NCBI GenBank assembly: GCA_034423575.1
Contig: DAOUIF010000013.1
Span: 1-64,000 of the forward strand
Source of the DNA: Bin87 sp034423575
GTDB lineage: Bacteria > Chloroflexota > Dehalococcoidia > Lucifugimonadales > UBA3495
DNA: 64,000 nt
Direction of reading: 5' to 3'
Each line of letters opens with the position of its first letter. The stretch's first letter is position 1. The notes beneath the pieces are model-generated. The model saw nothing but the letters and a program-made list of their open reading frames with translations, was not told the origin of the DNA and made no database searches. The position numbers were made by a program, and so were the translations under genes. This document shows positions 25,724-34,317 of the stretch, in pieces.

Positions 25724-26479
25724 ATGCCCATCACCGTAGCCCATATCCCCAACCTGGAGTGCGAAGCCTTCTACTTTGACATGGAACGCCGGGGCATCAT
25801 CCTGGCCGACATGGAACCCAACGAAGTTGCGGGCGCCCTGGAACGTGGCGAAGTGGCCGCCGGGCCGGTGTCCTTGCTGGACATCGAGCGGTTGTCGAGC
25901 CTAGCATCAGCGATCTCCGGCTTCTGCGTAGCATCGGTGACCAGGGCCCCATCGTGTGTTCTCCTGTCCAACGCTCCGGTGAAGGAGCTGAGCGGCCTCC
26001 CCATCGCTGTGAACGATCCCGATCCGACGTGTCTGCAACTGCTCCGATTGCTTCTGAGCCAGAAGCACGGCGTCAGCGGCACCACGTTCGTCGGACGGGA
26101 GGAGGAGCACGAAGCGATCTTCCTCACCGGCAACCAGGGACTGCGGGGTCGCCGGGCGGTGCGCGGATACTCGGAGCGATACGACCTGGGGGAGGAGTGG
26201 GCCGAATGGACCGGCCTGCCCTTCGTGTTCAGCAAATGGCTCGCCCGCAGCGACATGGAAAGGCAGGACTTCGTTGTCGTGCAGGATGCGCTGTTCGTCG
26301 GCCAGGAAGACTGGATGAACAACCTCTACAAGTCCACTGGACCACGCAACGACCTGCTGATGCTGCCACGCGAGGTGCTCGAATACGTGCAGAACATGCG
26401 ATTTTTCATGGGTGTGCCTGAAGAAAAGGCCATCGAACTGTTCCAGGACAAGCTGGCCCTGCTCGGCCCCGCCGACTAG
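25724..26479 (+). CDS. MqnA-like protein (chorismate dehydratase family)
   Basis: A 251-aa periplasmic-binding-like fold protein resembling MqnA, which dehydrates chorismate to 3-enolpyruvylbenzoate in the futalosine route to menaquinone. Landmarks are VSLLDIERL near residue 45, SVTRAPSCVLLSNAPVKEL near 70 and YDLGEEWAEWTGLPFVF near 149, a strong family signature. No other futalosine gene is visible in the window, and the neighbours are hydrolases, so this may be a paralogue with another ligand. The ATG has an AGGAGG-type site upstream. No signal peptide is seen. Confidence 0.72.
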   Translation: MPITVAHIPNLECEAFYFDMERRGIILADMEPNEVAGALERGEVAAGPVSLLDIERLSSLASAISGFCVASVTRAPSCVLLSNAPVKELSGLPIAVNDPDPTCLQLLRLLLSQKHGVSGTTFVGREEEHEAIFLTGNQGLRGRRAVRGYSERYDLGEEWAEWTGLPFVFSKWLARSDMERQDFVVVQDALFVGQEDWMNNLYKSTGPRNDLLMLPREVLEYVQNMRFFMGVPEEKAIELFQDKLALLGPAD

Positions 26480-26581
26480 CCGTCCGCGCTTTTCGGCTGA
26501 AGACAACGGCACCGCGTCGGCGGAATACAGCGTTACGCCGTCGACTGCGTTCCGAATCATATCCACTCGCGGAGGTTGATG

Positions 26582-27316
26582 ATGGTACTCGTTGGACAGG
26601 AACTCGAAACCGGCACGATCCAGTACACCAGCCGCGACGGCACAACCGTAGACGCCTTCTACAGTCGCCCGGCCGGCGCCGGATCATATCCCGGCGTCAT
26701 CGTCACCATGGAAGGCATGGGCCTGATGGACCATCACAAGGACATTGCGGTGCGTTTCGCCGGACAAGGCTTTCTGGCAATCGCCCCGGACCTCTACACT
26801 CGGGAGGGAACGCCCGAGCCGGAAAACGTGCTGGCCACGCTTTTCGCCTCTCCTGACGCCCGCGCCATGGACGACCTGGAAGGGGCCGCCCTGTTCCTCA
26901 AATCGCAGGCCGACTGCAACGGCAGGGTGGGCATCATCGGCTTTTGCTCCGGCGGACGTTACACCTTGATGATGGCCTGCACCAGCAGCAACATCGACGC
27001 GGCGGTGGACTCGGCCGGGGGACACATCGTTCACGAACCCACTGAGTTGCGGCCGGTTCAGCCCATGGACATGCTGCCCGATCTGGCCTGTCCCCTGCTG
27101 GCGCTATTCGGCGTGGAAGACGAGAACCCCACCGCGGAACAGGCCGAACAGATGAAGGCGCTGTTGAACCAGCACGGCAAGGTCTACGAGTGGGTTATGT
27201 ACAACAACGCCGGCCACGCCTTCTTCGCCGACTACCGGCCCAGCTACCGCGCCGCGCCCGCGCAGGATATGTGGCACCGGGTGCTCCTGTTCTACGACCG
27301 GCATTTGAAGCAGTAG
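26582..27316 (+). CDS. Dienelactone hydrolase family protein
   Basis: A 244-aa alpha/beta hydrolase of the DLH type. The nucleophile elbow is GFCSGG near residue 118, with Cys as the nucleophile, and the His is in NAGHAFF near 211; an Asp is expected in VEDENPT. DLH opens dienelactones in chlorocatechol breakdown, though many family members have other substrates. GGAGG at 26571-26575 best fits ATG 26582; ATG 26579 is a close alternative. It lies between the MqnA-like gene and the DUF255 gene on the same strand. Confidence 0.88.
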   Translation: MVLVGQELETGTIQYTSRDGTTVDAFYSRPAGAGSYPGVIVTMEGMGLMDHHKDIAVRFAGQGFLAIAPDLYTREGTPEPENVLATLFASPDARAMDDLEGAALFLKSQADCNGRVGIIGFCSGGRYTLMMACTSSNIDAAVDSAGGHIVHEPTELRPVQPMDMLPDLACPLLALFGVEDENPTAEQAEQMKALLNQHGKVYEWVMYNNAGHAFFADYRPSYRAAPAQDMWHRVLLFYDRHLKQ

Positions 27317-27365
27317 CCGTCGAAGCTCACGCACTCACCTCGGCGCCTGCTCGGGAGGTAAACGG

Positions 27366-29141
27366 ATGGGCCAATCTCACGGCGCCGACGGCATCGCCTG
27401 GCGCGACTGGAACGAGGAAGCATTCCAGGCTTCACGATCCGAAGACAAGCCGGTGCTGCTCACCCTGGGAGCCACCTGGTGCCACTGGTGCCACGTGATG
27501 GACGAGACCGCTTATTCCGACCCGCGGGTGATCGAGTTGATCAACTCCCGCTTCATCCCGGTGCGGGTCGACATCGACCAGCGGCCGGACATCTCGCTGC
27601 GGTACAACCAGGGCACCTATCCCTCAGTGGCCTTTCTGACGCCGGAAGGAGAGTTCCTGGCCGGACTACCCTACACCCCGGCCGACGAGATGGCCGCCGT
27701 GCTGGAGCAGATATCCAGCGGCGAGATTGTCAAGGAAGCATCCAGACCTGCCACCACAGCCGCGCCGACCGACCACGGAAACACCGCTTCCGTGAAATCC
27801 GTTCACGAACGGCTGCAGGATCTGTACGACGAAGAATTCGGAGGATTTGGCGCAGAACCCAAGCAGCCACCGTGGGAGGCGCTGGAATTCCTTGCCGCCC
27901 GCCACGGCCTCACCGGCGATCGCGCCATGTTGGGAATGGTTGAAACCACTCTCCGTGGCATGTGGCACGGCATCTACGACCGCAAGGATCACGGGTTCTT
28001 CCGATATGCGGTGAGCCGCGACTGGAAGGTGCCGCACTACGAGAAGATGCTGGTCACCAACACCAACCTGGCGATGGCTTACCTGGAAGCGTTCCAGATC
28101 ACCCGAACATCGTTCTACAGAACCGCTGTCGACGGGGTGCTCGACTATCTGTTGACCACCCTGTTCAGTCCCAACGACGCACTGTTCTTCGCCAGCCAAG
28201 ACGCCGATGAACCCTTTTACCAGGGATCCTGGAAAGACCGGGACGCAAGCGTCCCGCCTCCGATCGACCACACCCTCTACGCCGGATGGAACGCTTTGAC
28301 GGCCGAGGCTTTGATCCAGGCCGGCGACGTGCTGAACCGCGCGTCGGTCGGCCGGATGGGGGCCAACATCCTGGACAAACTGTGGCTTGAAAGCCGGAGT
28401 GCAGGGGGCGGCCTCAGTCGCTGTGCCGGCGAAACTGACGGCGCCGCTCCCGCCTTCATCGACCAGGTTTATTTCCTGCGGGCGTGGTTGGCACGCTACC
28501 AGTCCACCGGCCGGCAGGAGTATCTGAGCCGGGCCGTCCAGGTGGCCACGACCGCGCAGCGCATTTTCGGCGCGCCGGAAGGCGGCTGCTACGACACTGC
28601 TGCGCCGCAATCCTTTGAAGCCGGGTTTCTGCGACGAGAGCAGCCGGTTCTGGACAACAGTTGTTGGGCCGAGGCGCTCCTGGTCCTGTCACACCTGACT
28701 GCCGACGAAGGTTATACGCAGTGGGCTGCGGCCGCGCTGAAGATCTTCGAGCCGGTGGTTCCCGGCAGCAGCTACCTGGGCAACCACGCCTCGCGCCGCA
28801 TGGAAGAAGACGAGGAAGCCCTGTTCCTGCCGGCAGGATCGGCTTGGGGACGGGCCAAGAGCCTATTGACCCACGGCCCGGTCAGCATGGTGCTGGTGGG
28901 CGACGCGACCGATCCTTCCTACCGACCGCTGCACCGGGCTGCCCTTCGGATACATGCGCCGCACAAGGTGGTGCTGCCGCTGGACATCGAAGCGGATTAC
29001 GTGCGCGTACGCGAGTTGGGGTTCCCGGTTCGCCGGGAGCCTGCGCTCTACGCGTGCATGGGGGAGAGTTGCCTCGCCCCGATCAACACGGCCCAAGGTG
29101 TCCGGGAAATGGCCCGCTCCCGACCCTGGGCCATAGAATAA
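27366..29141 (+). CDS. DUF255 thioredoxin-domain protein (YyaL/SPATA20-like)
   Basis: A 591-aa protein with an N-terminal thioredoxin-like DUF255 domain (active site ATWCHWCHVM near residues 37-46) and a C-terminal alpha/alpha barrel like N-acylglucosamine epimerases. Bacterial relatives are usually about 670-700 aa, so this copy is shorter, mainly after residue 125. The barrel keeps segments such as SRDWKVPHYEKML. The function of the family is not established. GGGAGG precedes the ATG. The stop overlaps a hairpin that probably ends the opposing monooxygenase transcript. Confidence 0.88.
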   Translation: MGQSHGADGIAWRDWNEEAFQASRSEDKPVLLTLGATWCHWCHVMDETAYSDPRVIELINSRFIPVRVDIDQRPDISLRYNQGTYPSVAFLTPEGEFLAGLPYTPADEMAAVLEQISSGEIVKEASRPATTAAPTDHGNTASVKSVHERLQDLYDEEFGGFGAEPKQPPWEALEFLAARHGLTGDRAMLGMVETTLRGMWHGIYDRKDHGFFRYAVSRDWKVPHYEKMLVTNTNLAMAYLEAFQITRTSFYRTAVDGVLDYLLTTLFSPNDALFFASQDADEPFYQGSWKDRDASVPPPIDHTLYAGWNALTAEALIQAGDVLNRASVGRMGANILDKLWLESRSAGGGLSRCAGETDGAAPAFIDQVYFLRAWLARYQSTGRQEYLSRAVQVATTAQRIFGAPEGGCYDTAAPQSFEAGFLRREQPVLDNSCWAEALLVLSHLTADEGYTQWAAAALKIFEPVVPGSSYLGNHASRRMEEDEEALFLPAGSAWGRAKSLLTHGPVSMVLVGDATDPSYRPLHRAALRIHAPHKVVLPLDIEADYVRVRELGFPVRREPALYACMGESCLAPINTAQGVREMARSRPWAIE

Positions 29142-29166
29142 AACACCCCGGCGGGCCATCCCGCCG
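29137..29166 (-). terminator. Probable intrinsic terminator for the minus-strand monooxygenase
   Basis: A perfect 7-bp GC stem (CGGCGGG/CCCGCCG, loop four) is followed on the minus strand by GGGTGTTTTATT. It lies 38 bp beyond the stop at 29204 and overlaps the end of the plus-strand DUF255 gene. Confidence 0.6.
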
Positions 29167-29203
29167 AGGCGTACAAGTACCGACCGTTCCTGTCAACCCT
29201 CGG

Positions 29204-30268
29204 TTACCAAGACTTGAGAACGGGCAGCACCTCTTTGGCGAAGAGCTTCAGTCCCCGCTCAGCCACGTCAATAGGCGTACCGCCGAACCGGAAGGCCACG
29301 TTCAGCTCGAAATCGCCGAGCAGGGCCCGCCGGTCCTCCAGTCCGCGCAGGATCTTGTCGGGCGTGCCCCAACTGGCCGCCTTCATGAATCCCTCAACGG
29401 CGCCTTCCAGTCCGGCGGAACGGGCGATTTCGGCCTTCTGCTGATAGGCGTCGTAACCCTTCACCGACGCGAAGTGGTCGCCCAGAAATTCGTAGTGGTA
29501 GAAATTGCTCTCCACGAATTTACCCTGGTACTTTCGGGCTTCCTCTTCGCATTGGTGCAGATCGGTGCCGCAAATGACGAATTCGGAGAGCATGAGCGCG
29601 GGCGGCTCAGTCCCGTGAAATTCCCGGTGCAGTGCGCGGCCCCGCTCGATTCCCGGCATCCGCATCTCCCATGGACGGTCGACGAACATGATGATGTGCG
29701 CGCCCAGCTTGGCCGCAGAGAGGACCGATTCGTCGCTGGCCGCCACGGCATAGATGCGCCCGTCGAATGAGTGCTGCGGGCGGGGACGGATTTCGGTTCG
29801 AGGCTGCGGGTAGAATTTCCCGTCGCCCTCGATGAAACCGGTCTTCAGGGCGTCGACGATCATGGGCGCGGCCTCGTCGAAGCGCTCCCGGGACTCGTCC
29901 ATGTTCATGCCAAAGGTCGCGAACTCCCGGCGCGCCAGCCCGCGCCCGAAGCCCAGCCTCAGCCGGCCGCCGCTCAGCAGGTCGAGCACCGCGGCGTTTT
30001 CTGCGACCCGCAGGGGGTTGTGCCAGGGGAGGATCACCGCGGCGGTTCCCACGTCGATGTTGGGATGCTTGGCCGCGATGTGGGTCATCAGCTGGATGTT
30101 GTCCGGCACGAAGGAGTAATCGTTGAAATGGTGCTCCGCCGACCAGAGGCACTCGAACCCCTCGTCTGCCGCCATCTGAGCGAGGCGCAACTCTTCCTCC
30201 CACATCTGGCCGTCCGAGCCTTCGTCCCAGCCGTAGCTGGAGAAGATCATCATCATTCCGACATCCAT
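29204..30268 (-). CDS. LLM class flavin-dependent monooxygenase, copy 2
   Basis: A 354-aa luciferase-like monooxygenase. Landmarks: SAEHHFNDYSF near residue 46, VGTAAVILPWHNPLR near 77 and GRLRLGFGRGLARREF near 103. The open frame runs 36 residues further upstream, but that part is not conserved-looking and AAGGAG is well placed for ATG 30268. It follows the atypical SDR by 53 bp on the same strand, suggesting a two-gene oxidation unit. Substrate unknown. Confidence 0.92.
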   Translation of the reverse strand: MDVGMMMIFSSYGWDEGSDGQMWEEELRLAQMAADEGFECLWSAEHHFNDYSFVPDNIQLMTHIAAKHPNIDVGTAAVILPWHNPLRVAENAAVLDLLSGGRLRLGFGRGLARREFATFGMNMDESRERFDEAAPMIVDALKTGFIEGDGKFYPQPRTEIRPRPQHSFDGRIYAVAASDESVLSAAKLGAHIIMFVDRPWEMRMPGIERGRALHREFHGTEPPALMLSEFVICGTDLHQCEEEARKYQGKFVESNFYHYEFLGDHFASVKGYDAYQQKAEIARSAGLEGAVEGFMKAASWGTPDKILRGLEDRRALLGDFELNVAFRFGGTPIDVAERGLKLFAKEVLPVLKSW

Positions 30269-30321
30269 CCGATTACTCCTTGCGGTTGATCCTGGCGTTT
30301 GGTGTGCTCCCCTGAACGGCT

Positions 30322-31164
30322 CTAGAAAGCCGGCTTGACGGGATACGGAGTCAGCTGGAGTTCGTGGGTCCAGCACGACTTGTCCTGGGTATACAGATAG
30401 TAGAAGGCCTCCGCGATCTTGACGGGGTTGATCAGCAGTTCCGGATTCTGCTGGGCGCGTGGGGTGGCCCGTGTGCCGGGCGAATCAATCGTCCCGTCGA
30501 TGATCACGTTGGCAACATGCACGCCGAACTCGGAGTACTCTTCGGTCAGCACTTGCGCCAACGTGCGCATCATGACCCGGGGATAGTACAGCGACTGACC
30601 GGTGTACCGCTTCCTGCCCCGCAACGATGACGGGTTGTTGGAGATCAGGATGGTGCCCTCGCCGCGCTCGCGCATGGCGGGTAGCACTTCCTTAGCGACC
30701 AGGAAGGGGCCGCTGCTGGAAATGTGCTGGGCGGTCTCGAACACTTCTATAGGCGTGTTTTCCAGCAGCTCCATTTCCGGGGGAAGGTCGCGCCCGTCGA
30801 TGTAGCCCGCGTTGTACACCAGGACGTCCGGGTCGCCATGCTCCTCACGGATCTGCGCGAACGCGTTGGAGATCGATTCGGGAATAGACAGGTCGAGTTC
30901 CACGATTGTGCTGTCGCCGCCCTGCTCGTTGATGGCGGCCTGCAGCGGCGCAGCGTTGGACGCGTTTCGAGTGGTCAGCACCGTGAGGAAGCCTTCCTGG
31001 GCGAACTTCTGGGCTACGGCTCCACCCACGCCCCAGCGGACGCCGACGGGCAGGTCGCTGTCGTCGATTTCCCCGCCGTGGATCAATTGCGTGTTGCGGC
31101 CGTCGGACTGCCACTTGGATGTCGCGCCGATAACTACGGCGACCGGTTTTCGATTTGTCGTCAT
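30322..31164 (-). CDS. SDR-fold protein with altered active site and insertion
   Basis: A 280-aa protein with SDR features: an early strand AVVIGAT, a conserved VYNAGY (NAG motif) near residue 120, and a late DGTIDSPGTR like the SDR PG motif. Two things are odd. The Gly-rich cofactor loop is split by about 25 extra residues before WGVGGAVAQKF. At the active site, where Tyr-x3-Lys is expected, the protein reads SLYYPRVMM, placing Leu and Arg at those positions by hand alignment. It may bind NAD(P) without normal catalysis. ATG 31164 has AAAGGAA upstream. It probably shares a transcript with the monooxygenase. Confidence 0.8.
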   Translation of the reverse strand: MTTNRKPVAVVIGATSKWQSDGRNTQLIHGGEIDDSDLPVGVRWGVGGAVAQKFAQEGFLTVLTTRNASNAAPLQAAINEQGGDSTIVELDLSIPESISNAFAQIREEHGDPDVLVYNAGYIDGRDLPPEMELLENTPIEVFETAQHISSSGPFLVAKEVLPAMRERGEGTILISNNPSSLRGRKRYTGQSLYYPRVMMRTLAQVLTEEYSEFGVHVANVIIDGTIDSPGTRATPRAQQNPELLINPVKIAEAFYYLYTQDKSCWTHELQLTPYPVKPAF

Positions 31165-31366
31165 GGCGTATTCCTTTGTCAAATGCGGACTGCTCTCCTA
31201 CAGAGCACGTAGCCCCACATGAAACAGCCGCCGATTTCGAGCCCGACCGCTTGACCACATCAAAGCGGCGGGCGAGGGTTAGTTTGTTGGGCGTTACTGT
31301 ACTACAAACCTTCTGGCGAACGTTAACTTCTGAGTGCGGGGGCCCGCCGGCTCGTCCGGCCCAACG

Positions 31367-31394
31367 TTGCGTTGCCCCGAGATTTGCCTAGAAT
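31367..31394 (+). promoter_or_regulatory. Candidate promoter for the 2-hydroxyacid dehydrogenase gene
   Basis: TTGCGT (31367-31372) and TAGAAT (31389-31394) are separated by 16 bp. A transcript starting near 31401 would have a leader of about 28 bases containing AAGGAG. Confidence 0.45.
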
Positions 31395-31428
31395 GTCGCA
31401 TCCGAACCATACGCGAAGGAGCGTTGCG

Positions 31429-32382
31429 ATGGGATTCAAGCTCGTTATCTGCCCACCCAACTACCAGGAGCACTGGCCGCAGAGGCTCCAGGAGGAAATT
31501 CCGGACATCGACGTACACCTCTGCCCGACGGTGGGCGAGGCGATGGAGGTCATTGGTGACGCCGACGCTGCCTTCGGCGACATCGTGCCCGAATTGCTGG
31601 AGCGAGCGGAAAACCTCAAGTGGGTTGCGTGTCCCCAGGCCGGGCCCCGGGCCGGGTACTACCACCCTTCGCTTATCACCAGCGAGGTCGTGGTCACCAA
31701 TACGCGCGAGATCTACAACGACCACATCAGCGCCCACATCATGTCTCTCCTGCTGGCCTTTGCCCGCGGCCTGCAGGTGTACATCCCGCAACAGGTGGCC
31801 GGGGTCTGGCGGCAGGGATGCCCGACCATCTACCTGCCCGAAGCGACGGTGGCAATCGTGGGCGTCGGCGGCATCGGCGGTGAGACCGCCCGGCTCTGCT
31901 CCGAATTCGGCATGACCGTGCTCGGAGTGGATCCTCGACTTTCCGCTCCCACCGCCGGCGTTGCGGAGCTCCACCGTCCGGACCACCTGCTGGAAGTCCT
32001 GCCCCGGGCCGACTTCGTGGTCGTCACCGTACCCGAAACGCCGGAAACTCAGGGCATGTTCCGCTCTGAGCAGTTTCGGGCCATGAAAGACACCGGGTTC
32101 TTCATCAACATCGGCCGCGGGGCCACCGTCATACTGGACGACCTGGTGGACGCGTTGCGAGCCGGAGAGTTGGCCGGCGCCGGCCTGGACGTCTTTCAGA
32201 TCGAACCCCTGCCGGCCGGACATCCCCTGTGGACCACGCCCGGCGTGCTCATCACGCCGCACGTGGCGGGCAACGGCCCCTATCTGGACGACCGCCGCAC
32301 CGAGCTGTTCGTCGACAACTGCAAACGATTCAACGAGGGCCGGGAACTGCGCAACGTGGTGGACAAGGCCAACTGGTTCTAA
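31429..32382 (+). CDS. D-isomer-specific 2-hydroxyacid dehydrogenase family protein
   Basis: A 317-aa NAD-dependent dehydrogenase reducing a 2-oxoacid to a D-2-hydroxyacid or the reverse. The cofactor motif is VGVGGIGGETA near residues 142-152. The catalytic set is complete: Arg in INIGRGA near 226, Glu in QIEPLP near 255 and His in TPHVAG near 274. AAGGAG lies before ATG 31429; the longer frame upstream crosses the candidate promoter and is rejected. The gene is divergent from the SDR gene and convergent with the ABC permease, ending 10 bp from it. Confidence 0.92.
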   Translation: MGFKLVICPPNYQEHWPQRLQEEIPDIDVHLCPTVGEAMEVIGDADAAFGDIVPELLERAENLKWVACPQAGPRAGYYHPSLITSEVVVTNTREIYNDHISAHIMSLLLAFARGLQVYIPQQVAGVWRQGCPTIYLPEATVAIVGVGGIGGETARLCSEFGMTVLGVDPRLSAPTAGVAELHRPDHLLEVLPRADFVVVTVPETPETQGMFRSEQFRAMKDTGFFINIGRGATVILDDLVDALRAGELAGAGLDVFQIEPLPAGHPLWTTPGVLITPHVAGNGPYLDDRRTELFVDNCKRFNEGRELRNVVDKANWF

Positions 32383-32392
32383 CGCCGCGTCT

Positions 32393-34036
32393 TCAGTCCG
32401 CGCGCCGCTCCTCCCGCATGGTTATCAACGCCAGGGGGATCGACGAAACCACTATCAGCAACAACGCCGGCGCCGCCGCCCGCGCGAAGAACGCCTCCTG
32501 CGATGCCGCCCAAATGGACGACGCCAGGGTGGTGAAACCGATGGGGCTGAGGATCAGCGTCGCCGGCAGTTCCTTCATGGTCAGGAGAAACACCAGGGCG
32601 GCTCCGGTCAGGATCCCCGGCCGGACCAGCGGCAGCGTAACGGTGAGCAGTACCGACAGCGGAGCCCGGCCCAGGCTGCGAGCGGCATCCTCGAACTCGG
32701 GGCGCACCTGCAGCAGTGAGGTTCTCAAGGAGCCCACCGCCGCCGGCAGGAACAACGTCACGTAGGCCACGGCAAGTATCGCCAGGGACTGATAGAGCCA
32801 CGGAGCGTAATTTGCGCCGAAGTACACCAGACCCAGGGCGATAACGATACCGGGCAGCGCGAAACCAACGAATCCCAAGCGCTCCAACCACCGGCTGAAC
32901 AGGCCAGGATAACGCACCGCGAGCACCGCGATGGGAGCGGCGCACAACACCGTGAGGACTGCGGCCATCACCGAGACGCCCACGGAGTTTGCCGCCGCGC
33001 GCCACAGGAGCAGCAGCGGTTCACCGGCAGTCACCCCGCGCACGGTCCAGTAGACCAGTACAGCCACAGGCATGCCGACGGAAACCGCCAGCATGCCGAC
33101 GCAATACGCCAAGGCGGGCCACCGCCACCGCCCCAGGGGTATGGGCTCGGGCAATCGGGTTGCGCCTCCGCGGCTGCGATAGTATCGTCCGCCCCCGGCG
33201 TTGCGAGCGGTGTTTTCGCCCCAGACCACTGCCAGCGCCAGCACGATGAGCGCCAGCGACCACGCGGCGGCCAGGGTACGGTTCAGCGCCGCGCCATATT
33301 GGATGAAGATGCTCCAGGTGAAGGTCTCGTAGCGCATGATGGCGACCGCGCCAAAGTCGCTCAGGGCGTAGAGAGCGGTAAGCAGCCCACCAGCGAAGAT
33401 GGCCGGCCGGAGCATGGGAAGCGTGATGCTGCGGAAGGTCTGCCAGCGGTCACGCCCCAACACCCTCGCCGACTCCTCCAGTGAGACATCCATGCTCCAA
33501 AGCGCGGCGCGCACCGGCAGCAGCACGTAGGGGAAGCTGATGATGATCAGCGTGAAAGCCGCGCCCGGGAAGCCGTAGATGCTGGGAATGCGCTCCACGC
33601 CAAATCCCGCTTCCAGCCAACCCTGCAGAATGCCGCGTGGGCCCAGGCCCACGGCGATAGCGAAGCCAACGATGTACGACGGCAACGCCAGCGGCAGCAT
33701 GGTGGCCACCCGCCAGAATCCCCGCCACGGCAGGTCGGTGCGCACGGTGAGCCACGCCAGCGGCGCTGCGATGATGATGCAGCCCACCATCACGGCCGCC
33801 ATGAGCGCGACGGTGCGGGCGACCACCCAGAGGGTCCGAGTCCGGAAGATCAGGTCAACGGCGTCTTCCCCCGCGCCCACAGTGCGCAGCGCGAGATAGA
33901 CCGGGGCGAGCAGCAACAACGCCGCAACTGCCAGAGCCGGCGCCCAAACGACGGTCGGCGGGCGCGCTGTCCCCTCGAATAGACGGCCCCATGTGAGCCT
34001 GGGTATGGTGACAAACAGCTTGGCGACGGCGGACAT
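32393..34036 (-). CDS. Two-module ABC transporter permease (iron(III)/thiamine FbpB/ThiP-like)
   Basis: A 547-aa inner-membrane permease with two fused permease modules of about six segments each. Each module has an EAA-type loop: LEESARVLGRDRWQTFRSITLPML near residue 185 (given in part as landmark) and FEDAARSLGRAPLSVLLTVTLP near 450. This is typical of FbpB/SfuB iron and ThiP thiamine permeases. No ATPase or substrate-binding gene is in the window, so the partners are encoded elsewhere or missing. No ribosome site is visible; TATAAC lies six bases before the ATG, so a leaderless message is possible. Confidence 0.9.
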   Translation of the reverse strand: MSAVAKLFVTIPRLTWGRLFEGTARPPTVVWAPALAVAALLLLAPVYLALRTVGAGEDAVDLIFRTRTLWVVARTVALMAAVMVGCIIIAAPLAWLTVRTDLPWRGFWRVATMLPLALPSYIVGFAIAVGLGPRGILQGWLEAGFGVERIPSIYGFPGAAFTLIIISFPYVLLPVRAALWSMDVSLEESARVLGRDRWQTFRSITLPMLRPAIFAGGLLTALYALSDFGAVAIMRYETFTWSIFIQYGAALNRTLAAAWSLALIVLALAVVWGENTARNAGGGRYYRSRGGATRLPEPIPLGRWRWPALAYCVGMLAVSVGMPVAVLVYWTVRGVTAGEPLLLLWRAAANSVGVSVMAAVLTVLCAAPIAVLAVRYPGLFSRWLERLGFVGFALPGIVIALGLVYFGANYAPWLYQSLAILAVAYVTLFLPAAVGSLRTSLLQVRPEFEDAARSLGRAPLSVLLTVTLPLVRPGILTGAALVFLLTMKELPATLILSPIGFTTLASSIWAASQEAFFARAAAPALLLIVVSSIPLALITMREERRAD

Positions 34037-34278
34037 GGACGGGTTATATCTGTCCGGCGAACCGATCGCGTCCGATCCGCCGGAGCAATGCTCGTTTCGT
34101 GATGTCGGGGTCGCGGGTGATTATACGCCGGCCAAACCGGTCTCAGCCCTTTGGTCCAAGGCCAGCGTGTGGCGGGAAAACAGTCCCCCGCATCGGCGCG
34201 TTTGACAGGACATATAGTCCAGCGCAGAATGGCACAAATCCGGGGCGGTCTGTGCCCCTTCCGCTGTGATCCGTAACG

Positions 34279-34296
34279 GAATGCGCTCTCGCATTC
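34279..34296 (+). promoter_or_regulatory. Small hairpin just before a monooxygenase ribosome site
   Basis: GAATGCG and CGCATTC form a perfect 7-bp stem with a CTCT loop, ending five bases before GGAGGAGG of the gene at 34318. It could be an operator half-site pair or an mRNA structure affecting translation. Confidence 0.3.
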
Positions 34297-34317
34297 GCCA
34301 TTGGAGGAGGTTCCCAC

